DNA of 64,000 nucleotides, taken from NCBI GenBank assembly GCA_964059195.1, contig CAXKWD010000011.1, forward strand, positions 15,412,978 through 15,476,977, given 5' to 3'. The notes under the pieces are model-generated. The model saw nothing but the letters and a program-made list of their open reading frames with translations. It was not told where the DNA came from and did not search any database. Origin of the DNA: Ectobius pallidus (Eukaryota > Arthropoda > Insecta > Blattodea > Ectobiidae). The first letter of the stretch is position 1. The number at the start of each line of letters is the position of its first letter. The position numbers and the translations under genes were made by a program. Positions 10,885 through 22,029 of this stretch are shown here, one piece after another.

Positions 10885-11960
10885 AATTCTGCGAGCTGGC
10901 GGCACAAAAAATGGCTGTAATATCCCTCGTATTCCAGCTTCACCTAGCTAGAGGCACAAAATTGACCCGGAGTTTTGTACGTCAGCCATACAGCACAATT
11001 CTCCTAGCTAGGGGAACAAAATAGGGCTGCAACGTCCCTCATATTTGTATTTGCCGGTAACACAACTAATTCTGCGAGCTGGCGGCACAAAAAATGACTG
11101 TAATATCCCTCATATTCCAGCTTCACCTAGCTGGAGGCACAAAATTGACCCCGAGTTTTGTACCTCAGCCATACAGCACAATTCTCCTAGCTAGGGGAAC
11201 AAAATATGGCTGCAACATCCCTCGTATTTGCCGACAACACAACTAATTCTGCGAGCTGGCGGCACAAAAAATGGCTGTAATATCCCCCATATTCCAGCTT
11301 CACCTAGCTAGAGGCACAAAATTGACCCCGAGTTTTCTATCTTAGCCATACAGGACAATTCTCCTATAGACTATGGCTGCAACATCCCTCGTATTTGTCG
11401 ACAACACAACTAATTCTGTGAGCTGGCGGCACAAAAAAAATTGCTGAACTATCCCCCATATACCATATTCACCTAACTAGAGGCACAAAAACGGGCTTTC
11501 TGTTTTGTAACTCAGCAATGCAGCTAATTCTCTAAGCTAGAGATGCAAAAATTGCTAGAACATCCCTCATTTTTTCTTTTTTTTTTAACCAGCAACACTA
11601 CTAATTCTGCGAGCTGAAGGCATAAAAATGGCTGTAAATTCCCTTAAAACTTTACATACATGCACCATAATCTCCTCTTTGAGAGATGTAGGCACAATAA
11701 CGTAGCTATAATAGCGAATACTGCTATCTGGAGGCGCATGACCTTTATACAGTATACCGCCATTATAACCAATTCTGCAATTTCAACGCACAAAATTAAC
11801 CAATACCTGTCATACCAATATCAGCACAGTTAATTCTCCTATACAGAGCATAAACATCCACCTAATCTTTCCTGTCCATGCAACACAGCCAATTGTACAC
11901 ATCAAAAATACAGGGAATATCTGTTACTGCCATAACACCTTTATATCTTTGAAAAATGCA
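10885..11960 (+). repeat. Higher-order minisatellite, ~178-bp units of three ~60-bp monomers
   Basis: AATTCTGCGAGCTGGCGGCA-type starts recur at 10885, 11068, 11245, 11412 and 11603, so the unit is about 167-191 bp. Each unit holds three related ~60-bp monomers: an AATTCTGCGAGCTGGCGG monomer, a CACCTAGCTAGAGGCAC monomer and an AATTCTCCTAGCTAGGGG monomer. All share the pattern [C/G]TAGCT-gGGCACAAAA...CATCCCTC. The first three units are very similar. The copies decay steadily to the right, and by 11700-11960 only AATTCTGC/CACAGCC anchors are visible. No coding function is seen. Confidence 0.9.
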
Positions 11961-12439
11961 GACTATTCTGTTGCTTGAATCCATTATTGGTAGAAAAATT
12001 CCAGTTATTTTACACCAGAAGAACCCAGGAAATGTTAGTGGATGGTGATATAAATTAAAACTGAAATATTTTGTTTTGTCCCTTATCTTAAATGTTTTAA
12101 TTAGCTAGTAGGTTAAAATGGTACCGACACACAAATTAGGCTTAAGAGACTAATTTAAGCTTTGTGAGCAACTGTCCTTCAGCATATTAAACTAGCAAAA
12201 AGTTTTACTTTTAATATCGAGCATCCTACACATGACCTCAATGGCGAGTTTTGATGTGTATTAAAATTGAAACAAGAATGTTTGTGTACGGTAAGTCTAT
12301 TAAAAAACAATATTCCAGTATAAAAGTAACTATCCTGAAAAATTTAACAAGAATCACAAAATTATATTCTTGTTTCAAAAACATGCATAGGACGAACTTT
12401 TGTTTCTACATATAAAAAGCTATTTTTATTTATACGAAA
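11961..12439. other. No recognisable gene
   Basis: AT-rich, nothing matched. Confidence 0.5.
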
Positions 12440-12745
12440 CACTGACTGCTTGCGTGCTCTAGTAGTTGTGTGGATTCGCAGGTCTGGGTCCGATCTCCAG
12501 TACATCTCTGGAGTTTTCTAAAGGAGAGGTCTGGAACGGGATGTACTCAGCTTCGTGAGAGCAACTTAATGCCATTTCATAACGGATACGTCTAGAAAAC
12601 CATCAATAACGGCCGAGGGTGTCGGCTTGGTGATTACATGCCCTCAATCCTGCCATCTGCCCAAGATAGATGAAGCAGCGGGAGGATGGTAGGCCTTATC
12701 CCAAAAGGGATGCAGCGCCATGGAATTTATACTAGTTATACATTA
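12440..12745 (+). mobile_element. tRNA-derived SINE, family with CTCAGC-TCGTGA core
   Basis: The head resembles a tRNA: TGCTCTAGTAGTTGTGTGG as a degenerate A box and GGGTCCGATCTCC as a degenerate B box. The body carries GATGTACTCAGCTTCGTGAG and ATCAATAACGGCCGAGG, followed by ACATGCCCTCAATCC. The copy at 59010-59290 shares these blocks in the same order. Confidence 0.65.
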
Positions 12746-13192
12746 CATTAAAGGATGTAAAATGAAATCTTTTGTTAGTTTTCTAGAAAATTGCGGATAA
12801 CAATCTCCACGTACTTCTTCCTTGACCTCTTTTACCAAGTACATATCTCGGGAAGGAAATAACCGATAATCATGAACAGTCCGGCAAATATGAAAGAAGC
12901 TTCTACTGCAAAGATTTAATGGGTATTAAATCATCCACAGTGAACCCATAGCTTTAATTACTTCTCACACCCTTTATGTTATAAACCGTGTATTTTCCAG
13001 GGAATAATCCATGAATTCTCTCGTAAAAAGAAAAAATACTTGCATAATTAATAGTTATAAATATAATGAGCGTAATACTAAATAATAAATTATCTAAAAG
13101 AGAAGCATATAAAATAATTACAAATTCATAACATATTCCAATAACTTGCCAAACAAAATGTTAAACAGTAGAATATTATATATCATTTATAC
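12746..13192. other. No recognisable gene
   Basis: AT-rich spacer; nothing matched. Confidence 0.5.
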
Positions 13193-13200
13193 ATTTTAAA

Positions 13201-13844
13201 TAGGGATGGGTCCTCGATACTTTCGATACCTCTATACTCTCGATACTTGCATGGTATTGGCATCGAGCGATGCTTCAGAAAAATCGCTCGGTACTTTGGT
13301 AATTCTGCAATTTAAGGAAATGCGGTATCTCTTTCTGCTTTTAGTAGTCTACTAAATAAAGTATAGTAAATACTTGTATTTCTTCTTGAAATGGAGAAAA
13401 CCACTCTGTGACTTTTGTCTAGTCAAAAATAAAGACTTTCCGACTTTTAAAATCCAAACAGGAGAGATTTTTAATTGTTTCGTTTCCTGTCAAACGTTTC
13501 AATAACAACCAACAAGCAAGCTGACTGTCCAAATCTCATTTAATTTTTGAACAAAAAGTTGTAAGTGGACTGTTTCAAAAACTAATTTTAGTTTTAATGT
13601 AGAGTTTAAAAATAATTATAGGCTACTGATAATATTAAATTTTGTCTCATTAAATATGCACACTTAATTAATTTAGTTGGTATTACACAGTTCTCTCAAC
13701 TTTTAATTTTTAATGTACCTATTTATTGAAACTGGAAATGTTGACGGTATCGAGTATCGAAGTATCGAGCATAGAGGAAAAATCATGTATCGGTATCGAG
13801 TATAGAGTAGCCTATCGAGAAAATCTGGAATCGACCCGTCCCTA
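13201..13844 (+). mobile_element. TCGATAC-family hAT MITE, copy 1
   Basis: This 644-bp element has ends TAGGGATGGGTCCTCGATAC and ...TCGACCCGTCCCTA. It is flanked by ATTTTAAA (13193-13200) and ATTTTATA (13845-13852), an 8-bp target-site duplication with one mismatch. The first ~90 and last ~120 bp are packed with TCGATAC/GTATCGA words, while the middle is AT-rich and non-coding. It is in the same orientation as the copy at 41888 and nearly colinear with it. Confidence 0.9.
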
Positions 13845-13852
13845 ATTTTATA

Positions 13853-15998
13853 TGTATATAGTAAACTACACTCCTGGGCACAAGTAGCACCACTCGGGAG
13901 TGTCTGTTGTAAAATTGTAAACGTAAATTTCATTATAATTTAATTGTACTAACTTGAGTTTCAGTTTTCTGTAATAATTATACTAATTAAATTAGACTAA
14001 ATAAATAAATATGTATAAAAATTCAGTGACCATAAGTAGTCAAAACGTTAACGATGCTTTATAGGAAAAGTCAAATAACCTTGATGCTAACTGAAAATGC
14101 ATATTTGTTTAATTTGAAGAGCCGTGACGACATTGGATTTGCTGTCAGCCATTGCAGAGCTCTGTATAACGGGAACTCCTTTTCTTAGGAACGAGAAAAA
14201 CATATTACATGAGAGGTCATCTTGCGCAACAACATGCAGTAACACCTCTTCATGTCATAAAAAACACATAAAACGTATAAGGTAACGTTTGGGGAAGTAG
14301 CATTCTCGTAAACAACTTCACCCATGGTTTTGCTAACAAATTCAGATGACATGGAAAAATCAATAGGGGTTGTTACATCGCTATCATATACGTAAGAGAA
14401 AATTTCGTTAAAACAGTCATACATTCTATATTATGCGACCTATTTACACGAAAGTGTGTACATAAATAGTATACATCATGCCCTTCAATGTGACGTATAA
14501 GAAATTTGAATATGTGTTGTATTAAACCCAGTAGTAAGGGAATATACCTTTTAAATTTTTGAATCAAATGATATCACGAGAAACACGATTTTGATGAAAA
14601 TTATTAAATTATTATATTATTAAGCTTCAATTCTTTTGTCCCAGTATCTAAGACCCTAGGCTAGAACTTAAATCTTACTTTGTAGGTGCTTTCAGATAAC
14701 TTTTACGATTTGTTGAACTTACATTAACAAATAAATGTAAAAAAATTCACTGTCTATACACACTAAAAATTCATATTTTCACAATGTAATCGTTTTCTTT
14801 GCTTTGCTTTTCTTTAAGCTTCTAAACCATGAGGAACGAAGTGAGGCTGCATAATTTCATTTAAAAATTGAGCAATAGTTGTAGTTTTGCGTTGCAAAAG
14901 AAAACTTATTCCCGGAAAAATCGAGTTAAAGATTGGACGGTAAGTTAAAATAGCCACACATTATCAGACGTATATGTAACTCAGTGAAAATAACTAATTT
15001 TGACATAAAACTTCACAGAATGGTTGTTAGTTAATAAATTATTAGCATAAGCAGATTTATTTCTATTATATTTAAAGCCTGTGACATCTTCGTTGAGTAT
15101 AATTTTGAAAGAGCGACCTGTTTACCCAATATGTACCTTGACACAATACTATTATTTTAATTTATATACTTTGGTCATATTGGTTGTCATTATTTCTTGT
15201 ATTATTACTTAAATTCTGTTTAAGGTTGTTATCAATACCAATTTAAACTTTATACAGTTATAATTTAATTACCAGATAGCATATTATATGACCAAGCAAA
15301 GAATTTTATTACAATGCTATCTGTAGTTGTAAACTGCATTATATGTTTTTAAATTAAGATAGTGGTTGCCATTGTAAGGTAGGCATTTTGTAGCAAGCTA
15401 AATTGAACTATCAACTAACATACCTGTACACAACTTTATGCAACTCAGTAAATGTTTTTTGATGCACATGGGATTATAGTATTCTGACCTATTCATGTCC
15501 ATAATTGTAAATATTTTATGTTGTATAGGTCTTTTATAATACAAAAACACATGCATTATTGTACACGAACATATTTACAGTATATTTATTATACAAAGCG
15601 TTCATGCCTTTTATTTCGTCTTGAGCAACTTATCGGATAGTAAATGCCACATTGATAACTTAGTGCTTTAAGGCGGATATATTTACAGAACAAATTATTA
15701 TTTTTTTCCTGGATAAAGGCATGCAAAATTTTAACACAAATGAAATAATATAATATATATTGTATTTGGTCATAAACGTTATATCTGTAATAAACAAACT
15801 CACGCCCCACATGATACCGTAAATTACTGGAAATATTATAGGCTTATAATAATATTATATTATTTTAATCATTACAAGTCTCTGCCCTGGTTAACGTCAT
15901 GTAAAATCTTCTTATATTACAACTAAGATATTTATTCTGGTATTACATATGTATAATAATATCCTACCATTAAATACCGGGGTAGTGTAGGCATTTAT
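13853..15998. other. No recognisable gene
   Basis: About 2 kb of AT-rich sequence. The frames at 13703-13933, 14185-14424, 14373-14567 and 15589-15810 (all minus) are short and featureless. I see no repeat shared with the rest of the window. Confidence 0.5.
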
Positions 15999-15999
15999 T

Positions 16000-16036
<37 letters not shown>
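15999..16036 (+). repeat. (TAA)n microsatellite
   Basis: Near-perfect TAA/AAT repeat. Confidence 0.95.
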
Positions 16037-16379
16037 TAAACAAGTCTACGTCCTGTTTAACCCAAACATATTTCCATAACCCTAGTATAAGTGTCCATTT
16101 CTATTATAACCTTGCAGCACTTTAGGAATTAATAAAAATAATCCTGTAAATGTTTAATTTTTACTTCAAGCGGTGTGTAATGTATATTTAGCAGTTTAGA
16201 ACCAAGTCGAGTGGCTACTGAAAATAATGAAGTATATGCTCTGCATAAAAGTTCATTGTTTTAATAATTTTGGGAACATATTATGGACCAGTAATAGTCT
16301 TTAAACTTAGGAAATAATAAGAGGCGCGTTTACAGAAACAAAACACAATTTCTTGGACATATATATTCCAAAAGATGCA

Positions 16380-16660
16380 GCAAGTATTCAGCTATTATTC
16401 AACATATTTGCCACCGGAATTGAAACATTTATCATACCGTGGAACCAACTTTTGAATACCTGTGTCGTACAAGTCTGCCGCCAGGGATTTGAACCACTGT
16501 GTGACAAACACCTCCTCCACTTTGTCAATCTCTGTCATTCCCTGTCATTTCTTAAGGTGTAGGAAAATATGGAAATCACTGGGAGCGAGGTCCGGGATGT
16601 AGGGTGGATGTTTAAACACTTTCCAGCCGAACTTACGCAGTTGGTGCCAGGAATGAAATA
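16380..16660 (-). pseudogene. Mariner-family transposase C-terminal remnant
   Basis: Read on the minus strand, the segment gives KFGWKVFKHPPYIPDLAPSD, then FHIFLHLKK, then FKSLAADLYDTGI and QKLVPRYDKCFNSGGKYVE. This is the C-terminal part of a mariner (DD34D) transposase. The final catalytic aspartate belongs to the PDLAPSD motif, and the ending KLVPRYDKC-N-GG-YVE is characteristic. One in-frame stop follows LKK, and the ~240 N-terminal residues are missing, so it is inactive. I did not find mariner inverted ends around it. The plus-strand open frames at 16353-16562 and 16569-16781 are shadows of this remnant. Confidence 0.8.
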
Positions 16661-16849
16661 TTTATTTAAAACCTCACATGTTTTTCATTTATTCTTTATG
16701 GGAGCCGGGCCCACTCTCATGTTTGCTACGTCACAACCCGTAGCCAATGAGCACTCAGAGTGGCTAGTGGGCAACATTTAGTAATTTAAGAACCTTGATT
16801 CAGACTGACGCATAATAAGGTTTTCCATTTCACGGGTTTGTACCCGGCC

Positions 16850-17060
16850 CAGGATATTGGAATATAATTATAAAAATTCCTTTATTGCAACCAATGGTCA
16901 AAGTATGATGAATGGAGCTCTGGTAAAATTGTATATGGCAGGGGAAACAGGAGCACCCCGAGAAAACCTGACCCGACTCCATTTTGTCCAACACAACTTC
17001 CACATGGATCCACCGAGATTCGATCCCGGGTCTAACCACTCAGCAATGGGGGCGGCATAA
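16850..17060 (-). mobile_element. Probable tRNA-like SINE head
   Basis: On the minus strand CCATTGCTGAGTGGTTAGAC resembles an A box, and GGGATCGAATCTCGG resembles a B box. They are unusually close together. The body runs toward 16850. No second copy is visible in this window, so family and boundaries are uncertain. Confidence 0.4.
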
Positions 17061-17197
17061 TGGCATATAATTATACATGTGCGTACATACAATAGTCTCA
17101 TTATCTTTAGATTTAGAGGCATGAGGACCTCTAGCTGGACAAATGCCGGCATACCAGTAGCAGCACACCCCTGTTCCTATATATAAAGAAATATAAT

Positions 17198-17611
17198 TAG
17201 GGATGGGTCGATACCAGATTTTCTCGATACTCGATACCGATACATGATTTTTTCCCTCGATACTCGATACCGTCAACATTTCCAGTTTCAATAAATAGGT
17301 ACATTAAAAATTAAAAGTTGAGGGAATTGTGTAATATCAACTAAATTAATGAAGTGTGCATATTTAATGAGACAATTTAATATCATCAGTAGCCTATAAT
17401 TATTTTTAAACTCAACGTTAAAACTAAAATTAGTTTTTGAAACAGTCCACTTCCAAGTTTTTGTTCAAAAATACTAGCATTCTCACTTAATTGCAGAATT
17501 ACCAAAGTATCGAAAAAGTACCGAGCGAGTTTTCTGAAGTATCGCTCGAAGCCGATAACATTCAAGTATCGAGAGTATCGAGGTATCGAAAGTATTGAGG
17601 ACCCAACCCTA
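17198..17611 (-). mobile_element. TCGATAC-family hAT MITE, copy 2 (internally deleted)
   Basis: This 414-bp copy is inverted relative to the one at 13201. It starts TAGGGATGGGTCGATACC and ends GAGGACCCAACCCTA. Perfect 8-bp duplications AATATAAT flank it (17190-17197, 17612-17619). About 230 bp of the interior present in copies 1 and 3 is missing. Confidence 0.92.
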
Positions 17612-17619
17612 AATATAAT

Positions 17620-18113
17620 GATTGAAGTATTGACTATTAGGATTAAGGTTAATGTGTTTGTGCTAATAATTGAAATGCCTAATGCTTATTTCGCTTTGAA
17701 ATAAAGTGTCCATAACCATTGCTCGTTTGGAATGTTCGTGAACAGAGTTAACGAATATATCCCTTTTTTAGATGCACCTTTACAGGCCCTCAATTTGAAC
17801 TGACATGTTTGGTTTATGTGGGTTTCAGAGAAAAGAAATTCTCAGGATAAGTGTGATGGGACAGGGAACAAAGGGAGAGGTTCCAGATCCAAATTGCGTA
17901 TTAATTTGACATTTTGTTCGCGCGTGCTACTCCCACGAAGGAGAGATCAACATTCGGACGCGAAGATAAAATTAGCACCAGTAGAGCAACAACATTTCCT
18001 GAACTCTCACGCAGTTCAGAATGCACTAGACACAGCGGTTTTGTGTAGCCCATGCAGCTAACAAATTATAAACATTTTGTTTTTTTTAATATTATTTTTC
18101 TACTGGTTTAACT
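17620..18113. other. No recognisable gene
   Basis: An 81-residue basic plus-strand frame (17816-18061) is present, but it has no recognisable domain and no splice context. Confidence 0.4.
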
Positions 18114-18743
18114 GGACTATTCCACTCATACGCCGCGTGTTTGATATTGACCAATAACGTTTAAAAATTCCTCAGATATAGACCAATCACGATCATTTAT
18201 CTTATAATATGCTTGCTATTAATATGAGGATGCGATTTAATCTCATAAAACGTCAGCTCGTTACTGGAAACGTAAGACATCAACGTGAGGCGATTAATAC
18301 GTCACAGCCTATTCTGCCAGTGAACAGAATGAAAACACATTAATTTATACAACATAACTTCTTTGGAAATTGAAATAACATAAATGTCCATTTATTAAAA
18401 ACACTATTTCGATTCGGTGCAAGTCAGTTCGTGTGATTTTTTATGTAAGGAACTACGACGACTCTCTCCATGTTGTGGTACGCACTATTGGTAGCATTGG
18501 GATCTCGGATCGATTCATCGAATTAATTTATGGATTGTTCATTCATTTAGTATGCCGTGATCTTACGGCTGACAGAATATTGTCAACAAAGTAAGAAAAT
18601 TATTATTTACAAAATCCGTTAAATTTTATTCATGAAATAGTATTAATAAATCGTACTCGATAAACTCAAATAAATTTGCTCGAACTTCGTTCTCGCAAAT
18701 ATATCGATAAGCTTGTAATCTCTCGTGCCTATGATAAACCAAT
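18114..18743 (+). repeat. Interspersed repeat R1 (copy A, ~630 bp)
   Basis: It starts GACTATTCCACTCATACGCC and ends near CTCTCGTGCCTATGATAAA. It matches 28110-28728 along its whole length, including CGTGTTTGATATTGAC, TATAGACCAATCACG, CAGCTCGTTACTGG, TATTTCGATTCGGTGCAAG and TATCGATAA blocks. A partial inverted copy lies at 25240-25395 and an inverted 3' piece at 29248-29292. No coding frame or tRNA head; class unknown. Confidence 0.8.
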
Positions 18744-18828
18744 TTCAGATTTCGAAAAATCAAAACATTCTTAACTCTCTAACGTCTCATCCTTCATAAT
18801 AAATATTTAAATTTTCAAATTACAAATT

Positions 18829-18939
18829 TGGTCCGGGCGGCTTGGGTCGCTTAAATCCTAAAAGGGAGGAGTAAAACTATGATAAAGAAAGAAAGAAAGA
18901 AAGAAAGAAGGAAAGAAATAAAGAAAGAAAGAAATAAAT
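18829..18939 (+). mobile_element. 5'-truncated SINE (GGCTTGGGTCGC family)
   Basis: Only the 3' segment (CCGGGCGGCTTGGGTCGC, AAATCCTAAAAGGGAG) and a GAAA-type tail remain. Perfect 12-bp duplications AAATTACAAATT flank it (18817-18828, 18940-18951), showing target-primed insertion of a truncated copy. Confidence 0.88.
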
Positions 18940-18951
18940 AAATTACAAATT

Positions 18952-20013
18952 ATGTGACACTTTCCTTACAACGATATTACAAGTATTGAATATAAAGAAA
19001 AACTGATGGCACTTAAAGCAAAGGTCAGTTATTTTAAATTCCCAAGTTTTTTTAGAACAATAAAGTGATAGTGACATTTACTGTAGGCTACTGGCTTCTG
19101 TAAATTATATATATTTTTATAAGCTATCATTTTATATTACTGCAATCATTATAGCAGAAGAATATTCTGAGAAGTAATCCAATTTTTCAGTATTTCCAAC
19201 AGATATACTAAATACTTCGCTCTATTTCAAAGTAGGCTACCAAAAACTTCAGTTTACAAATTTATAGCTTTCGCACAGCTTGCTTTAGAAAGTTCAGCTC
19301 ACAGAGTTTCAAGGGGTTGTGAACCACAATATTCTTATATAAGCCGAATCATAACAAAACAACAATAATGTTCTGAACATGAATGTTTACTTTTCTTTTG
19401 AAATTCCAGTTTTTAAAGGGCACCAGACCATAATTGACGCACTATTACACACGATGTCAACAAAATGTCATTTCCATAACATTCAAGATATTTCTCTTTC
19501 AAGAAAGTACGCGTGTACAACAGAACCGTAAAATATCAAAACAAACAAATACGTGATCGTATTACTCCCACGCCTGACCATGAAGGCATTTAAAAGGTTA
19601 TGAAAAAGACTATAAAAGGTCAAAAGGTTTAAGTGTATTATGTATATTAAGTAATTCATGCAAAAGAACTTGGATTTTTCTCCCAATGTATTTATTCACA
19701 ATGGTGAAAGAAAGGCTTTCAGTCGAATTATTCTCCTTCAGTAATGAATTGGGCTCGGAAGTTGATGACCTATAACGCCTGAAAAATAACATATGAAATG
19801 ACCTTGTATTTATGAAGATATGAAATGAAAAATTGAAGAAAAAAGAACTTGATAATTCTAAACATATATTTAAAAAAGGAAATATATAGTAATATAATTC
19901 TTTTCGATGCCTGCAGGTATATTGAATTGAAAATTAATGCAGAAAAACTAAGTAGGCCTATATGGTCATAAAACGTAAAACTAATGCAATAAAAAAAATT
20001 ATCGTTCGAACAA
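18952..20013. other. No recognisable gene; one ~75-bp duplicated block
   Basis: The block 19430-19500 (TTGACGCACTATTACA..., TTCAAGATATTTCTCTT) is repeated in direct orientation at about 21255-21330. The minus frames at 19483-19686, 19610-19792 and 19770-20090 are AT-rich and featureless. Confidence 0.45.
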
Positions 20014-20682
20014 GAGGAGAAATTCAAATATCTGGGAGCAATAATTACAGACTCAAATAATATTAAGGCAGAACTTAAGTGTAGACTCAAATCAGTGTGA
20101 TTGCTTTTATGCAGTTCAGAAACCTTTTATCGTCTCGTCTTTCGTCCAGAAATCTAAAAATATATTTTTTAAGACAATTATCCTGCCGGTTGTATTATAT
20201 CGATGTGAGAAATGGTCGCTTACTCTTCGGGAAGAACACAATCTGAGAGTTTATTCGAAAACAGGGTGCTTAGGAAAATATTTGGGCCTAAGAGAGATGA
20301 AAATTGAGACTGGAGAAAACTGCAAAACGACGAGCTTCATAACCCGTACTCGTCACTGGATATAGTAAGGGTAATGAAATCACGGAGGAGGAAATGGGCT
20401 GGACATGTTGCGCGCATGGCGGAGGAAAGACATATCTCAAAAAGTAGGCTGGGAGACCCGAAGGGAATAGACCACTTGGAAGACCTAGACGTAGGTGGGA
20501 GGACAATATTGGGATAGATTTAAGAGAAGTAGGATTTGAGAGGGATGGATGGATGGATTTAGCACAGAATAGGGTTGAATGGCAGGCTCAGGCAAGCACA
20601 GCAATGAACCTTCGGGTTCCTTAAAATAGATTATATTCCTTTAGCTTGCTTAGGAATTGTCTATTGCCATTGAGTAAGTAAA
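20014..20682 (+). pseudogene. RTE-like LINE 3' end, copy 1
   Basis: The plus strand reads KFKYLGAIITDSNN-like residues, then AFMQFRNL-type residues, IILPVVLYRCEKWSLTLREE, EHNLRV, a stretch matching WRKLHNDELH, a region matching WAGHVARM (GGCTGGACATGTTGCGCGCATGG) and RRRWEDNI, followed by a 3' UTR ending TAGCTTGCTTAGGAATTGTC and TATTGCCATTGAG. This is the C-terminal end of an endonuclease-reverse transcriptase of a LINE family widespread in insects. Stops and frameshifts make it inactive. The same tail occurs at 33672-34250 and 46543-46885. Confidence 0.85.
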
Positions 20683-20764
20683 TAAGTATAGTAATATAAT
20701 AATAAGTAATAATAAATAAAGGACAAGATTTAAGTATTTTATACTACTAGGCCTACTTTTATTA

Positions 20765-20769
20765 TTATG

Positions 20770-20818
<49 letters not shown>
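20765..20818 (+). repeat. (TTA)n microsatellite
   Basis: About 17 TTA repeats immediately before the SINE at 20819. This gives a polyasparagine frame on the minus strand that is not a gene. Confidence 0.95.
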
Positions 20819-21120
20819 GGGGGTATGACGTAGCGTAGTGGTTGAGGGGCTGCGCTAGAAACTGGAAGGTCGCGGGTTCGATTCCCGATGAGGTCGTTGG
20901 AGTTTTTCAATTGGCCTAATCCTTCTGGTGGTAGTGTGGCCCTGGGGTCGAATCAGCTTCTAACAGAAATGAGAACCAGGAGCAATCCTGGTGTAAAGGC
21001 GGTCGGTGCGTAAGGCTGACAACCACTGAATGTCCAAAATCGGGGAGCCTCAACCTCCTGGAACCCTCTGGCCCTCTCCATGGCCTGTATGTCGATCACT
21101 TCGCTTCGTTATTGCTATTA
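20819..21120 (+). mobile_element. tRNA-derived SINE
   Basis: The tRNA-like head has an A box within GTAGCGTAGTGGTTGAGGGG and a B box GGGTTCGATTCCC at 20874-20886. A ~230-bp body follows, with GGTAGTGTGGCCCTGGGGTC, AGGAGCAATCCTGG and CCTCCTGGAACCC blocks, ending near TTGCTATTATTTTTC. The tRNA head cannot fold as a full tRNA with a normal acceptor stem, so I call it a SINE rather than a tRNA gene. Confidence 0.75.
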
Positions 21121-21948
21121 TTTTTCTATATTCATTAATGAATGCCTCATAGGTAAGGAATTATGAGATCGCTTTGTCTGTAATATTGGAAAAAGTCCAT
21201 TCTGAAGTCAAAATGGGGAAAATGCAAAAAAATAATGAAAAATTCCTTACAAGTGACCAGTGATTGACGCACTATTACATACAATATCAACAAAATGTAA
21301 TTTCCATATCATTCAAGATATTTCTCTTGACATGCGAGGAAAGTTTTAAAATTGTAGAAATAATAGTTTTTATAATGCGTGCACCAACTGACGATAATCA
21401 TAGCCTACAATTTTCTTTTTCGATACTCTTCTTTCTTCCTTCTCTATATTAAAATGCAGAGTTGAAATATATTTCTGTTATCTGCTCTCAACTCAAACAC
21501 ATCTTTTTTATTACTTGGTGTAAAGAAAATTAGTCTATGTTTGATAGAAGCAGAGAAAATAAAAACTTTTTTGTATATTTGCATTTTGGAGTCAGCAGCT
21601 CTTCCCAATGCCCTTAAACCTATTTATATTTGATTCGAATAAGCTATGAAGCTTCAGTGTGAAAGAAGCAGTGGGTTTACATAATGGAGAGGTGACACGA
21701 GTACTGTATTGCGCAACATAACGGTACCCGACAATTCGCCAAGCTCCAGCACGCTATGCCAACTCCACTTCTTTGTTTGACAAGTCTCTCAGCTCACAGG
21801 TTTTTCACCCCGAAAATTGTTTGTGCGATGTCAGAATGAGGCTAAAAACTTTGTCATAGACCATGGACGTCCGCAGAAATTTTGTCAATCGGGGAAAATG
21901 AACAAATTCTGCCACCATCACCAACACTATGCTATTATTACTACAACC

Positions 21949-21981
<33 letters not shown>

Positions 21982-22029
21982 CGAGAGACTCAATTGCCCC
22001 TGGCTCTTGATAACAGTTGTCATTGATAT
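21121..22029. other. No recognisable gene; (TTA)n at ~21950-21980
   Basis: Includes the second copy of the 75-bp block (21255-21330) and a TTA microsatellite that yields polytyrosine and polyisoleucine frames. Confidence 0.5.

Noticed and set aside
19770..20090. 106-residue hydrophobic minus-strand frame as a membrane protein
   Set aside because: Hydrophobicity follows from AT-rich (Phe/Ile/Leu) codons, and part of it overlaps the RTE tail on the other strand.
20650..20910. Polyasparagine frame and similar poly-Ile/Leu/Tyr frames at 21805-22026 and 35863-36152
   Set aside because: They are translations of TTA/AAT microsatellites with no flanking coding signal.
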